DNA of 64,000 bases, from contig CAYXMM010000006.1 of assembly GCA_964465945.1 (NCBI GenBank), positions 62,001-126,000 on the forward strand, given 5' to 3'. This DNA is from JAJRPT01 sp964465945. GTDB lineage: Bacteria; Bacteroidota; Ignavibacteria; Kapaibacteriales; UBA2268. Position 1 is the first letter of the stretch. Every line of letters starts with the position of its first letter. Below the pieces are notes generated by a model that ran no database searches, was not told the DNA's origin, and saw only the letters and a list, made by a program, of their open reading frames with translations. Below are positions 9,804 through 18,398 of the stretch, one piece after another. Position numbers and translations under genes: made by a program.

Positions 9804-9838
9804 AAAAACAAGGACATAAAAGTCCTTGTTTTTTTTTG
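9804..9838 (+). terminator. Rho-independent terminator of the M16 peptidase gene
   Basis: A 12-bp perfect stem (AAAAACAAGGAC / GTCCTTGTTTTT) with a 6-nt loop, continuing into a T-run, 24 bp after the stop codon. Confidence 0.9.
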
Positions 9839-9855
9839 TCATCGTAATATAAATC

Positions 9856-10230
9856 GTAGCGATGAATCCAGTTCAGACATATCAAATCGAAGATTTTTTC
9901 CAGTAAAAAGTCCAAAATTCCCCTCTATCAGAGGGGTGTCGGCTTGCCGACGGGGTGTTATGTATTATAAAGGATATTTCGCTACACTCAATATGACTGG
10001 GAGTTTTTTTTATTAAATATTTGTTACTTAAATATTAATTTTATAATTTACATATTATTAATTCACAATATTCTATTTTTATGTATATTTTTATACTTTT
10101 AATATTATATTCTCGTCAGCTCGTGCGATTTTTCTATTCTCCCAACAGAACAAAATTTTATTTTTATTTCAGAATTATTTCAATCAAATTCATTTTTCAA
10201 TCTTGTTAAACAAAAGTATAGGCGTAGTTA
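9856..10230. repeat. Noncoding cassette repeat, copy 1
   Basis: The 541-bp gap after the M16 gene holds a terminator and then this repeat. From GTAGCGATGAATCCAG onwards it matches copies at 13277 and 16953 nearly base for base for about 240 bp and then with decreasing identity until about 10230, where it diverges. It contains the double hairpin at 9920-9951. The last 90 bp before the Cys-rich gene at 10322 are unique to this copy and lack the third hairpin seen in the other two. I see no credible gene in it. Confidence 0.9.
9920..9951. repeat. REP-like double hairpin, copy 1
   Basis: Two adjacent perfect stem-loops: CCCCTCT-atc-AGAGGGG followed by GTCGGC-tt-GCCGAC. They are strikingly GC-rich in an AT-rich intergenic region and identical in all three repeat copies. 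Similar elements of this shape are widely dispersed in FCB-group genomes (recalled, not searched). Confidence 0.8.
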
Positions 10231-10321
10231 AGATTCACTATGCTTTGTTTTTGTTAGTGCATAAAGTGAGAAGAAAGGGGGAAATGAATTTAATATTTAT
10301 AAATAAAAAAGGAATTTAAAT

Positions 10322-10855
10322 ATGAAAACTTTACAAAGTTTTTTCAGTTTAGCATTTATTTGTTTCTCGTTGTTAATAATTACAAATATAAATGTAGAAG
10401 CAAGCTGTCCTCCGGGTTTTACTCAAACAACTGTTAGGTTGACTATTGCGGGTTGCGATTATGATGTTGAGGTATGCTATAAATGTGGTATTACTTATCC
10501 CGGAGAAATAATTATTAATTGGGTAACGGAAGTAGATCATAGTTGTAATAATTTTCTCTCAATAGAACAAATTATTCAACAAGCAAAAGTCGAAATAAGT
10601 TCAGCACAATTTATTTATTTAAATCTATGTGTTGGTGGTGGGTACATGAACCCACCTTGTGATGAAAATGCAGAATGTAATGAAACTATTGGATATTGTT
10701 GGAACGGTACTGGATATGACAAAGTATACTCACATTTTACTGGTCCTCAAAACCCTCCATGTGAGCTTGAGGCGCACGAAATAACTATACCGCCATATCC
10801 TTATGGACCATCAGAATGTTTTAGACTATTAACAGTTCCATGTGGAATTGAATAA
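10322..10855 (+). CDS. Secreted Cys-rich protein, cassette 1, function unknown
   Basis: A 177-residue secreted protein with a signal peptide ending near NVEA (residue 27) and about 12 cysteines in the mature part. The motif GCDYDVEVCYKCG near residues 43-56 recurs in the 250-residue paralogue at 13807 (GTCQYKVEMCHKC), and both continue with a helical segment ending SAQFIYLNLC or SPQFIWTQLC. No known family is recognised. It is followed, in the same order as its paralogue, by a hairpin plus T-run and then an Asp-box propeller gene, so the two products probably work together outside the cell. A start with AAGGA about 7 nt upstream supports the ATG chosen. Confidence 0.82.
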   Translation: MKTLQSFFSLAFICFSLLIITNINVEASCPPGFTQTTVRLTIAGCDYDVEVCYKCGITYPGEIIINWVTEVDHSCNNFLSIEQIIQQAKVEISSAQFIYLNLCVGGGYMNPPCDENAECNETIGYCWNGTGYDKVYSHFTGPQNPPCELEAHEITIPPYPYGPSECFRLLTVPCGIE

Positions 10856-10865
10856 TAAGTAATCG

Positions 10866-10895
10866 GGTATATTTTTATATACCGGTATTTTTTTA
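10866..10895 (+). terminator. Hairpin with T-run between cassette 1 genes (attenuator-like)
   Basis: Stem GGTATAT / ATATACC with a TTTT loop, followed by GGTATTTTTTT, 11 bp after the Cys-rich gene and about 20 bp before the next ATG. It could end most transcripts and lower expression of the downstream gene. The stem is AT-rich and therefore weak. Confidence 0.5.
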
Positions 10896-10915
10896 ATTTT
10901 TAAAGGAATATTAAA

Positions 10916-13216
10916 ATGAAATTATTTTTAATTTTTTGCCTAATAATGCTTTTTAAAACATCATCACTAAAAGGGAATTGGGAGGAAATTGAAACCCCAA
11001 AAACACTCACTCAATTTTATAAAATTAATTCAGGAAGTAATTTCCTTGTCGCTACGAGGGGAACTTTGGGAGATGTTTACTTTAGTTTCGATGAAGGAGA
11101 AACTTGGGAAAAAAGAACTAATGGTCTACCAACAGAGAGTGGGCTAGTTAATAGAGTTATTGTATATAATGATGTAGTTTATATATGCACTGAGACAAGA
11201 TACCAAGAAGATGAAGGATTGTTTTATTTAACAAGTGACAAGGGTAAAAATTGGCAAAAGGTCAATGAGACCGCAAAATTTGATAGTTACAGGGCTATAC
11301 AAGACTTTGATATTAATAACAATATAATGTATTTAATATCTGACTTAAAAAGCGTTGTTAAAAGCACTGATTTTGGAACAATATGGGATACCTTACCTAG
11401 TTGGGGTTATCAACATGCTTTTTATATTTCGACAAATAATGACACAATAGTAGTATCAGGTCGAGGAGGATATAACCAAGATGGAAGCAGCGCACTTTTT
11501 ATTGCAATATCAACTGATGGAGGACAAAGTTGGAAAAAAATATCAGAAGATCTTGGTGGTATAACTGTTCAGGATATTGTTTTATCTAACAATTCAATCT
11601 ATATAGCAACACGAGATGGACTTATTTATTCTAATGACTTAGGTGAATCTTATAAAGAGGCCCGCCAAGTAATGCTAAGTAGGAATGTAAACTGCTTAGA
11701 AGTAAAAAATGATACCGTCTTCGCTGGAACAACAAGCGGACTATTTATTTCTACTAATAAGGGTGCTGACTGGCAGGAAATACCATTCTTTAATGGTAAA
11801 ATGATAACTTATTTAAAATATGAAAACAACAAACTTTTTGTTAATAGTAATTTAATCAATTATACTGATCAATTTTCATATTTTTCTACTGATTTAATTA
11901 ATTTTAATCATGTTAACTTTAAATCTTATAGGAATATTTCAGATATTGTAACTAAAGATAGTACGATTTATTTGTCAACATTTTATAGCTCTACAAATGG
12001 CGTTTATAAAGCAAATAAAATTAATGAGGAATTTCAAGAAATCACCAAAGATGGTATAGCATTAACCATAAGTAGTTTAAACGTGATTGATAATATAATA
12101 GTTGCACGTTTAATCTCTTTATATAACGATGGCAAACAAATTCTTCTCTCCGAAGATTATGGAGAGAGTTGGGAAATAAAAGATAATATAGAAGGTAATT
12201 ATAGTATCAGTGACTTATCTCTTTTAGATAAAAATAGAATTTTAGTATCAGCAAAAGAAGGACAGGATTATAAACTATTAATTTCTGAAAATTTAGGAGA
12301 AAATTGGGAAGAATTTAAAACTGGAAATGAAGAAATAGATAAAGAATTCTCAAATATAAGTTATTTCAAAAAAATTAAAGACGAATTATATTTATTTGGA
12401 AAGGGAAGAATTCTAAGAACAGGTGTTGATCTTTTAAATTGGAAGTCAATTATGAAAAAATTTGACTATTCAAGAATAGATTCAGTAAATAAAGATTCAA
12501 TAAACCCAGAATTTTATAGGCGAATTACTGATATCTCTGTTTCAGGTGATAATATATGTATAACAACCTATCCAGGAACTAGTGGTTTAGTAGATGCCAG
12601 CAATATTGATTTCTCAATTTCACATGATTTTGGCGAAACTTGGGAAAAATCTGATTATAAAATTGGTACAAGCTCTACTGTTTGGGTAAATTGCTTATTA
12701 AGTGTAAATCAATATGTGTTTGCAGGTTCCAAAAATGGCTTATTCCTGTCAAGGGATTACGGACATAACTGGGAGGACATTACTGATAATCTACTATTAA
12801 TAGCACTCAATAATGGGATTAAATTTGAGATATATGAGGACAAAATCATCTATCTTAGTGGATATGCTATGTATTATAAATACTTATCCGAACTCGGCAT
12901 AGACTACACCAGCGTTGAAAAGACCGAAGACCGAAACTACCTCTGGACTAATCCACCCTATCCACAGCCGAGCAATAACCAAGTTAAAGTGGAAGTGTAT
13001 TGGGATAGCGGTTTGCCATTCACGAGCGATGACGTAGAAATTTACGACTTAACAGGTGTAAAAATAAACATCAACGGACAAATAAATGTCAAAAAAGAAA
13101 ATAATTGGAAGGGCAACATAATCTGGGACGCAAGCAACCAAAATCCCGGCATTTACATAATGAAAATCACCCACGGCACAGAAACAAGAACAAGGAAAAT
13201 ATTAATAACGGAGTAG
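10916..13216 (+). CDS. Secreted Asp-box beta-propeller protein with T9SS sorting domain, cassette 1
   Basis: A 766-residue secreted protein. After a signal peptide, about ten Asp-box motifs (SxDxGxxW type: SFDEGETW, STDGGQSW, SEDYGESW, SHDFGETW, SRDYGHNW and others) occur through residues 55-625, as in sialidase/BNR, VPS10 or Ycf48-type propellers. The C-terminal 90 residues (from NPPYPQPSNNQ, through VEIYDLTG, to PGIYIMKI and RKILITE) form a T9SS type A sorting domain, so the protein is probably exported by T9SS and attached to or released from the surface. No catalytic sialidase residues are evident, so binding is more likely than hydrolysis. Its paralogue is at 14629, and the sorting-domain DNA of the two is nearly identical. 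Confidence 0.85.
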   Translation: MKLFLIFCLIMLFKTSSLKGNWEEIETPKTLTQFYKINSGSNFLVATRGTLGDVYFSFDEGETWEKRTNGLPTESGLVNRVIVYNDVVYICTETRYQEDEGLFYLTSDKGKNWQKVNETAKFDSYRAIQDFDINNNIMYLISDLKSVVKSTDFGTIWDTLPSWGYQHAFYISTNNDTIVVSGRGGYNQDGSSALFIAISTDGGQSWKKISEDLGGITVQDIVLSNNSIYIATRDGLIYSNDLGESYKEARQVMLSRNVNCLEVKNDTVFAGTTSGLFISTNKGADWQEIPFFNGKMITYLKYENNKLFVNSNLINYTDQFSYFSTDLINFNHVNFKSYRNISDIVTKDSTIYLSTFYSSTNGVYKANKINEEFQEITKDGIALTISSLNVIDNIIVARLISLYNDGKQILLSEDYGESWEIKDNIEGNYSISDLSLLDKNRILVSAKEGQDYKLLISENLGENWEEFKTGNEEIDKEFSNISYFKKIKDELYLFGKGRILRTGVDLLNWKSIMKKFDYSRIDSVNKDSINPEFYRRITDISVSGDNICITTYPGTSGLVDASNIDFSISHDFGETWEKSDYKIGTSSTVWVNCLLSVNQYVFAGSKNGLFLSRDYGHNWEDITDNLLLIALNNGIKFEIYEDKIIYLSGYAMYYKYLSELGIDYTSVEKTEDRNYLWTNPPYPQPSNNQVKVEVYWDSGLPFTSDDVEIYDLTGVKININGQINVKKENNWKGNIIWDASNQNPGIYIMKITHGTETRTRKILITE

Positions 13217-13348
13217 AACTTTATTCAAAAGTCCTCACCATTGGGGAGGATTTAGGTTCGGTTACCTGTTGTGTCATTCTGAGAGTAGCGATGAATCCAG
13301 TTCAGACATATCAAATCGAAGATTTTTTCCAGTAAAAAGTCCAAAATT

Positions 13349-13380
13349 CCCCTCTATCAGAGGGGTGTCGGCTTGCCGAC
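13349..13380. repeat. REP-like double hairpin, copy 2
   Basis: The same pair of stems as copy 1 (CCCCTCT/AGAGGGG and GTCGGC/GCCGAC), unchanged. Confidence 0.8.
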
Positions 13381-13749
13381 GGGGTGTTATGTATTATAAA
13401 GGATATTTCGCTACACTCAATATGACTGGGAGTTTTTTTTATTAAATATTTGTTACTTAAATATTAATTTTATAATTTACATATTATTAATTCATAATAT
13501 TTTATTTTTATGTATACTATTGTGTTTTTAATATTATTTTCTTGTCAGCTCGTCAGCTCGTGTATTTTACCTGCTTTGCAGAACAAAATTTTATTTTTAT
13601 TTTCAGAATTATTTCAAACAGATTACTTTTTCAATCTTGTTAAACAGAAATTTAGGCGTAGGTTTTCAAAGGGTAATAAAACTTACCTGTGTAGGAAATC
13701 ATCGTTACTTTACAGCAAATAAATCTTTTTATGCTGTATTGCAATAACT

Positions 13750-13775
13750 AAGAAGTAAAATACTTCTTTTTAATT
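13750..13775 (+). terminator. Terminator-like hairpin in the leader before cassette 2
   Basis: Perfect 8-bp stem AAGAAGTA / TACTTCTT with an AAA loop, then TTTTAATTTTC, lying 40 bp upstream of the Cys-rich gene start. The same element precedes the gene at 17481. Its position in the 5' leader suggests attenuation or transcript isolation, but its function is not shown. Confidence 0.55.
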
Positions 13776-13806
13776 TTCTAAATTTTACATTTTAAATAAG
13801 GCGAAA

Positions 13807-14559
13807 ATGAATATATCTTCAAAAATAATAACAATTAATATTGTTTTTCTGGCATTACTAACTCTCAGTAATGTCAACGCAATGGCTCATTGCGATTCAC
13901 TTTGTACTTCAACTGTTTGTCACAAAATGATTAATGGGATACCTAATTCCCATTGTAATCCAATGATTCCACAATGCATAGATCCTTGCAATCTTGATAC
14001 ACTAAACCCCAGTGATTCAATAGTAACTTGTGGTCCCGGAGAATATTTATACACTAAAATAATCACAATAGGCACTTGCCAATACAAAGTTGAAATGTGT
14101 CATAAATGTATGATGTCGTATCCCGGTTATGTTTATTTAAAAAGAATATCTGCTCTGCCCGGACAAAGTTGTACGGGAATTACAGCTGGCGATTTAATAT
14201 CTCAAGCAATGCAAGCTTTGATTAATTCTCCACAATTTATTTGGACTCAGCTTTGCCAGTCTAATGGACCTGGTCCAGGTATTAATTGTGCGAATCCATT
14301 GACTGTTGAATGGGTCTATGCAAAGTGCTGGCAAAGAAAAGTATTTTCGCCAGAAAATTATGAAGTTTACACCTCTTGTGAAGGAAGTTCATTTTGTACA
14401 CAAACTATAAGTTATTGCTGGGATAATCAGACTAATCAGGTCATAAAAACTATTATTAAAAATATGGAGACACCTGGTGAAGATTGTGATAAAGAGTGGT
14501 TCGAAGAAGGTCAGCCCAATGAATGCTTTATTCATCCTATCTATCCTTGTAATCCGTAG
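13807..14559 (+). CDS. Secreted Cys-rich protein, cassette 2, function unknown
   Basis: A 250-residue secreted protein with signal peptide ending near SNVNA (residue 25) and more than 20 cysteines. It has an extra N-terminal Cys-rich segment (residues 28-75) compared with the cassette 1 paralogue. The shared core is CGPGEYLYTK, TCQYKVEMCHKC, PGY, and SPQFIWTQLC. It ends with Cys motifs similar to the paralogue's ETIGYCWN (here QTISYCWD). The dense cysteines point to a disulfide-stabilised extracellular protein. It is followed by a strong hairpin and the propeller gene at 14629, repeating the cassette 1 order. Confidence 0.82.
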   Translation: MNISSKIITINIVFLALLTLSNVNAMAHCDSLCTSTVCHKMINGIPNSHCNPMIPQCIDPCNLDTLNPSDSIVTCGPGEYLYTKIITIGTCQYKVEMCHKCMMSYPGYVYLKRISALPGQSCTGITAGDLISQAMQALINSPQFIWTQLCQSNGPGPGINCANPLTVEWVYAKCWQRKVFSPENYEVYTSCEGSSFCTQTISYCWDNQTNQVIKTIIKNMETPGEDCDKEWFEEGQPNECFIHPIYPCNP

Positions 14560-14575
14560 TTCTTTTCGATTTTAT

Positions 14576-14606
14576 GGGAACAGTCTATTCTGTTCCCGCT
14601 TTTTTA
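14576..14606 (+). terminator. Strong hairpin with T-run between cassette 2 genes
   Basis: Perfect 8-bp stem GGGAACAG / CTGTTCCC with a 6-nt loop, followed by GCTTTTTT. It lies 17 bp after the Cys-rich gene and 23 bp before the propeller ATG. It occupies the same position as the 10866 hairpin but is unrelated in sequence. Confidence 0.8.
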
Positions 14607-14628
14607 AATTCAAATATAGGATAATAAA

Positions 14629-16881
14629 ATGAAAATTTTCTTACTAATTTTTTTAATGTCTTATCTTTCGGCTTTTTCGCAATGGAAAGAGTTTGGAATG
14701 ATGACTGGTGATGATTTTTTCACTAAGATAGACGCTCAAAGTAATTTCATAATTGCAACGTTTGGAGCAACTGGAGTAGTAATGAGTTCTGATGGTGGAA
14801 AAACTTGGGAAGCTAACTATGAAGCGTTTAATAACCGTTCTGGCTTTGGTGCCAACTCCATTATGATAGATGAAGAAAATGTTTATGCTGCATTTAGTGT
14901 TAGTCAGAACATTAATGATAAAAGTAATAGAGATGGTGGCTTGTATGTATCTTCTGACAAAGGAAGGAATTGGAAGATAGTTAATGAAGAATATAAAGAC
15001 ACAACATTTCGAAACTTGTGTAAAGATAGTAAAGGTAATTTTTATGCACATACAAGTGGAATAAATATAAATAAAGCAAGTTTAAAGAAATCAACAAATA
15101 AGGGTTTAACTTGGCAGGAATTAACTCCCCATAATATTCCAGGTGTCGAAGGTCCTTACGCTTACATTATGTGTACACAAGGAGACACCCTCTTTACTTG
15201 TATAGGAAAATATAGCCCCACAAAGCTAGTACTTTCATCTGATGGTGGAATATCCTGGAAACAGATTAAAATATCATATTTAGAGAACGATACAGATATT
15301 CGAGATATGAAAATTCATAATAATTATTATTATGTAGTTACAAATAAACTATTCAGGCAAGTAGATGCAGGAAGCGAACACCTCTATTTTTCATCGAATT
15401 ATGGTACCGATTGGGATACAGTAATCGTACAATCGGATACATCTGGTATTTCTTCAATATCTATCTTTGCCGATGAAATTTTTATCGCAACTTATAAAGG
15501 CGCTATTTATAAAACTAAATTAGGAAATGAAAAAGGTAATTGGATGCAAGTAAACGACATTAAATTAGAAATAGCAAATATTTACGCAAACAACAATTTT
15601 ATCTTTGCTTATGGTAAAGGTGGTATATACACAAGCAACGATAGTTCTAAAACTTTCCAAAAACTACCTATTCTTACCTATGATGCAATAAGGGGATATT
15701 GCTATGATTCCGATTCGCTTTATATAACAACTAATAGTGGCGTATTAGTTTCTGCGGACTATGGGGATACATTCGAGCCGATGTCTGAATTAAATTTACT
15801 TTTAAAAGAACAAGGATATTCTGCATATAAAATTGCAAAAAAAAATAATTTATTTGTTGCTTCACCAATTTCTTCTTCAGCGTCAACAATTCTAATTTCT
15901 GAAGACTATGGAAAAACTTGGAATGTTTTTAATAATTTATCAACTGCTTTATATATAAATATTCTTGAAGATAACTCAATTTTAATATTAACTTATAATA
16001 GAAATGTGAAAATTTCACGAGACTTAGGGCGAAGTTGGGAAGAACTTGAAATAAAAGGTGGGGATTTTAGTTATGACCAATATTTAATAAAAAAATTACG
16101 CTATCTAAATGGAAAATTATATATTTTTGGAGACCAAGGCGCTGGTATATTTTCATCAAGTGATAATGCAAAAACTTGGGAAAAAGTGATTTATCCTATT
16201 GATTTTCCAGTCAATGATTTAGATATAGTTGACGACAAATTAATACTTATAACACCAGATAAGATATGCACCCCCGCAGAGACACCTGGACAATACATCA
16301 CTTTATCCAATGTAAAAGGAATTGAAAGAGTGGTTCGGTATAAAGATAATATTTTTGCGCAATTTGCCGACAATAAAGGAATGTATTTATCAAAAGGCGA
16401 CTATTTTAATATTGATTGGAAAAATATTAATGGAAGCAGTGGGCATAGAACAGCATTACTAAAAGGTGGCGCTGCTGATAGTTATACTTTAATCAAAGAC
16501 CATTTATTTGCTTTTAGCTTTTCAAGCGGTCCATCTTTACGGGCAAAACTATCGGACTTCGGTATTGAATACACCAGCGTAGAACGCACCGAAGACCGAA
16601 ACTATCTCTGGACTAATCCACCCTATCCGCAACCGAGCAATAATCAAGTGAAAGTAGAAGTATACTGGGATAGCGGTTTGCCATTCACGAGCGATGACGT
16701 AGAAATTTACGACTTAACAGGTGTAAAAATAAACATCAACGGACAAATAAATGTCAAAAAAGAAAATAATTGGAAGGGCAACATAATCTGGGACGCAAGC
16801 AACCAAAATCCCGGCATCTACATAATGAAAATCACCCACGGCACAGAAACAAGGACAAGAAAAATATTGATAACGGAATAA
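14629..16881 (+). CDS. Secreted Asp-box beta-propeller protein with T9SS sorting domain, cassette 2
   Basis: A 750-residue paralogue of the product of 10916-13216. It has a signal peptide (cleavage near SAFSQ) and about ten Asp-box-like motifs (SSDGGKTW, SSDKGRNW, SSDGGISW, SEDYGKTW, SRDLGRSW, SSDNAKTW and others). The T9SS type A sorting domain covers the last 95 residues and is almost identical in protein and DNA to that of the paralogue, while the propeller parts have diverged strongly. This contrast suggests gene conversion or modular exchange of the 3' end. A role as a secreted binding or adhesion protein is inferred. It follows its Cys-rich partner after a strong hairpin, so expression may be lower than the partner's. 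Confidence 0.85.
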   Translation: MKIFLLIFLMSYLSAFSQWKEFGMMTGDDFFTKIDAQSNFIIATFGATGVVMSSDGGKTWEANYEAFNNRSGFGANSIMIDEENVYAAFSVSQNINDKSNRDGGLYVSSDKGRNWKIVNEEYKDTTFRNLCKDSKGNFYAHTSGININKASLKKSTNKGLTWQELTPHNIPGVEGPYAYIMCTQGDTLFTCIGKYSPTKLVLSSDGGISWKQIKISYLENDTDIRDMKIHNNYYYVVTNKLFRQVDAGSEHLYFSSNYGTDWDTVIVQSDTSGISSISIFADEIFIATYKGAIYKTKLGNEKGNWMQVNDIKLEIANIYANNNFIFAYGKGGIYTSNDSSKTFQKLPILTYDAIRGYCYDSDSLYITTNSGVLVSADYGDTFEPMSELNLLLKEQGYSAYKIAKKNNLFVASPISSSASTILISEDYGKTWNVFNNLSTALYINILEDNSILILTYNRNVKISRDLGRSWEELEIKGGDFSYDQYLIKKLRYLNGKLYIFGDQGAGIFSSSDNAKTWEKVIYPIDFPVNDLDIVDDKLILITPDKICTPAETPGQYITLSNVKGIERVVRYKDNIFAQFADNKGMYLSKGDYFNIDWKNINGSSGHRTALLKGGAADSYTLIKDHLFAFSFSSGPSLRAKLSDFGIEYTSVERTEDRNYLWTNPPYPQPSNNQVKVEVYWDSGLPFTSDDVEIYDLTGVKININGQINVKKENNWKGNIIWDASNQNPGIYIMKITHGTETRTRKILITE

Positions 16882-17025
16882 AATTTGATTTTAAAACAAA
16901 CAACATCAATTTCATACCCTTCCTGTGGCAAAGGTGGTGTTGCTTGTTATGTATTCTGAGAGTAGCGATGAATCCAGTTCAGACATATCAAATCGAAGAT
17001 TTTTTCCAGTAAAAAGTCCAAAATT

Positions 17026-17057
17026 CCCCTCTATCAGAGGGGTGTCGGCTTGCCGAC
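17026..17057. repeat. REP-like double hairpin, copy 3
   Basis: The same two perfect stems as in copies 1 and 2, with no changes. Confidence 0.8.
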
Positions 17058-17419
17058 GGGGTGTTATGTATTATAAAGGATATTTCGCTACACTCAATAT
17101 GACTGGGAGTTTTTTTTATTAAATATTTGTTACTTAAATATTAATTTTATAATTTACATATTATTAATTCATAATATTTTATTTTTATGTATACTATTGT
17201 GTTTTTAATATTATTTTCTTGTCAGCTCGTCAGCTTATCTATACGCACACAGAACAAAATTTTATTCTTATTTCAGAATTATTTCAATCAAATTACTTTT
17301 TCAATCTTGTTAAACAGAAGTATAGGCGTGGGTTTTCAAAAGGTAATAAAACTTACCTGTGTAGAAAATCAACGCTACTTTACGGCAAATAAATCTTTTT
17401 ATGCTGTATTGCAATAAGC

Positions 17420-17445
17420 AAGAAGTAAAATACTTCTTTTTAATT
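17420..17445 (+). terminator. Terminator-like hairpin in the leader before the third gene set
   Basis: Stem AAGAAGTA / TACTTCTT, AAA loop, then TTTTAATTCTC, identical in its stem to 13750-13768 and about 40 bp upstream of the lipoprotein gene. Confidence 0.55.
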
Positions 17446-17480
17446 CTCTAAAAATGTTTTAAAAAAAACCAATAAAAATT

Positions 17481-18394
17481 ATGAATATAAATTCAAATAA
17501 AATTTTAGGTTTTGTAGCCACCTTAATTTTACTAATTTTTCTCTCCTCTTGTAAAGAGGATATTCCTGTAAATGACGATATAAAAAATTATAACACTTTA
17601 AATACTTCTACTTATCCAGACTATTTATATAATGTAAATTTAGTTGGAACAAAGCATAATGAGTACTTAGATAGTATGTATGCAAAATTATCAAGGATGA
17701 AAAGTGACGTGGAAAGCCAATCAAATACACCACTTGTTAATTTTGTGATAAACGAAGCCGTAATTTTTGCAGATAATAATGGCTTTGACGTTACAAATGT
17801 TGATACAACTGGGCTTACGGATGCTTATTACGATACTTTGTCAATTTCAAGCTTTTTAGATACAAATAGTTTTTTAAGCCAAGCGGCAGAAAATATCTTA
17901 TATCAATTAGATAGTACTTTGAATGTTTATGCAAACGACGGAATGACACTAATGCAATTTGAGACTTATTGTGATATGCAAATCACTATTGCGTACTCCT
18001 TAGGAAGTTCCACCGAAGCATATATAGTTGGTTTAACCTTAAGCGTGGCAAAAAATTCAGCGAATTATTGGAACTCAAAGTATGACGATTGGATGACCTT
18101 ATTAGAAGAAGCAGAATCTATGCCAGTAACTAAAAACTTTGAATTAAATAAAAATTCACGAAATGCAAAATTCCTATTAAGTTCAAATGCAAGACGGGTT
18201 ATAGCTTCTGATATTGCTGGAGCTGTTTCTGGTGCATAGGTGGAGCAATGGCAGGATCTGCTTTTGGAGGACCAATTGGTGCTTTAGCTGTTGGGGTAGC
18301 TAATGCTATGGTCTGTGGAGGAGCAACTTCAGCAATATCCGCAGTAGCAATTGTAGTAAGAGTACCTTGGTGGTTACAAGGCATTACAGGGTAA
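17481..18394 (+). pseudogene. Lipoprotein with glycine-zipper tail, interrupted by a frameshift
   Basis: The first frame (17481-18239) encodes 252 residues: a signal peptide with lipobox LSSC (Cys near residue 28), then an unrecognised acidic, mostly helical body. It stops at a TAG right after DIAGAVSGA. In the next frame the sequence continues without a break as IGGAMAGSAFGGPIGALAVG and on to WWLQGITG, stopping at 18394. Restoring one missing A (GCATAG to GCAATAG near 18236) joins both parts into a protein of about 303 residues ending in a Gly/Ala-rich glycine-zipper membrane segment. Lipoproteins with such Gly/Ala tails occur in Bacteroidota. The shift could be a sequencing error, a true mutation, or rarely recoding. 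The stop is 4 bp before the next gene. Confidence 0.68.
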
Positions 18395-18398
18395 TTTT

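Larger units (their letters stand above)
13277..13776. repeat. Noncoding cassette repeat, copy 2
   Basis: This fills most of the 590-bp gap between cassettes 1 and 2. It begins with ATTCTGAGAGTAGCGATG, matches copy 3 almost throughout, and matches copy 1 for its first part. It carries the double hairpin (13349-13380) and a third hairpin near its end (13750-13768). The short stretch 13217-13276 between the propeller stop and the repeat is unique and holds nothing I can identify. Confidence 0.9.
16953..17450. repeat. Noncoding cassette repeat, copy 3
   Basis: This fills most of the 599-bp gap after cassette 2. It shares ATTCTGAGAGTAGCGATG with copy 2 and follows it closely to the leader hairpin at 17420. 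The double hairpin is at 17026-17057. Segment 16882-16952 before it is unique. Confidence 0.9.

Noticed and set aside
13105..17122. Open frames over the ends of the propeller genes into the repeats (13105-13335, 16770-17012, 16925-17122).
   Set aside because: They arise because the sorting-domain DNA and repeat are duplicated; they run out of frame with the real genes.
13510..17417. Small open frames of 70 and 76 residues in repeat copies 2 and 3 (13510-13722 and 17187-17417) with the same N-terminus.
   Set aside because: The translations diverge through frame changes after about 28 residues although the DNA stays similar, so coding is not what is conserved.
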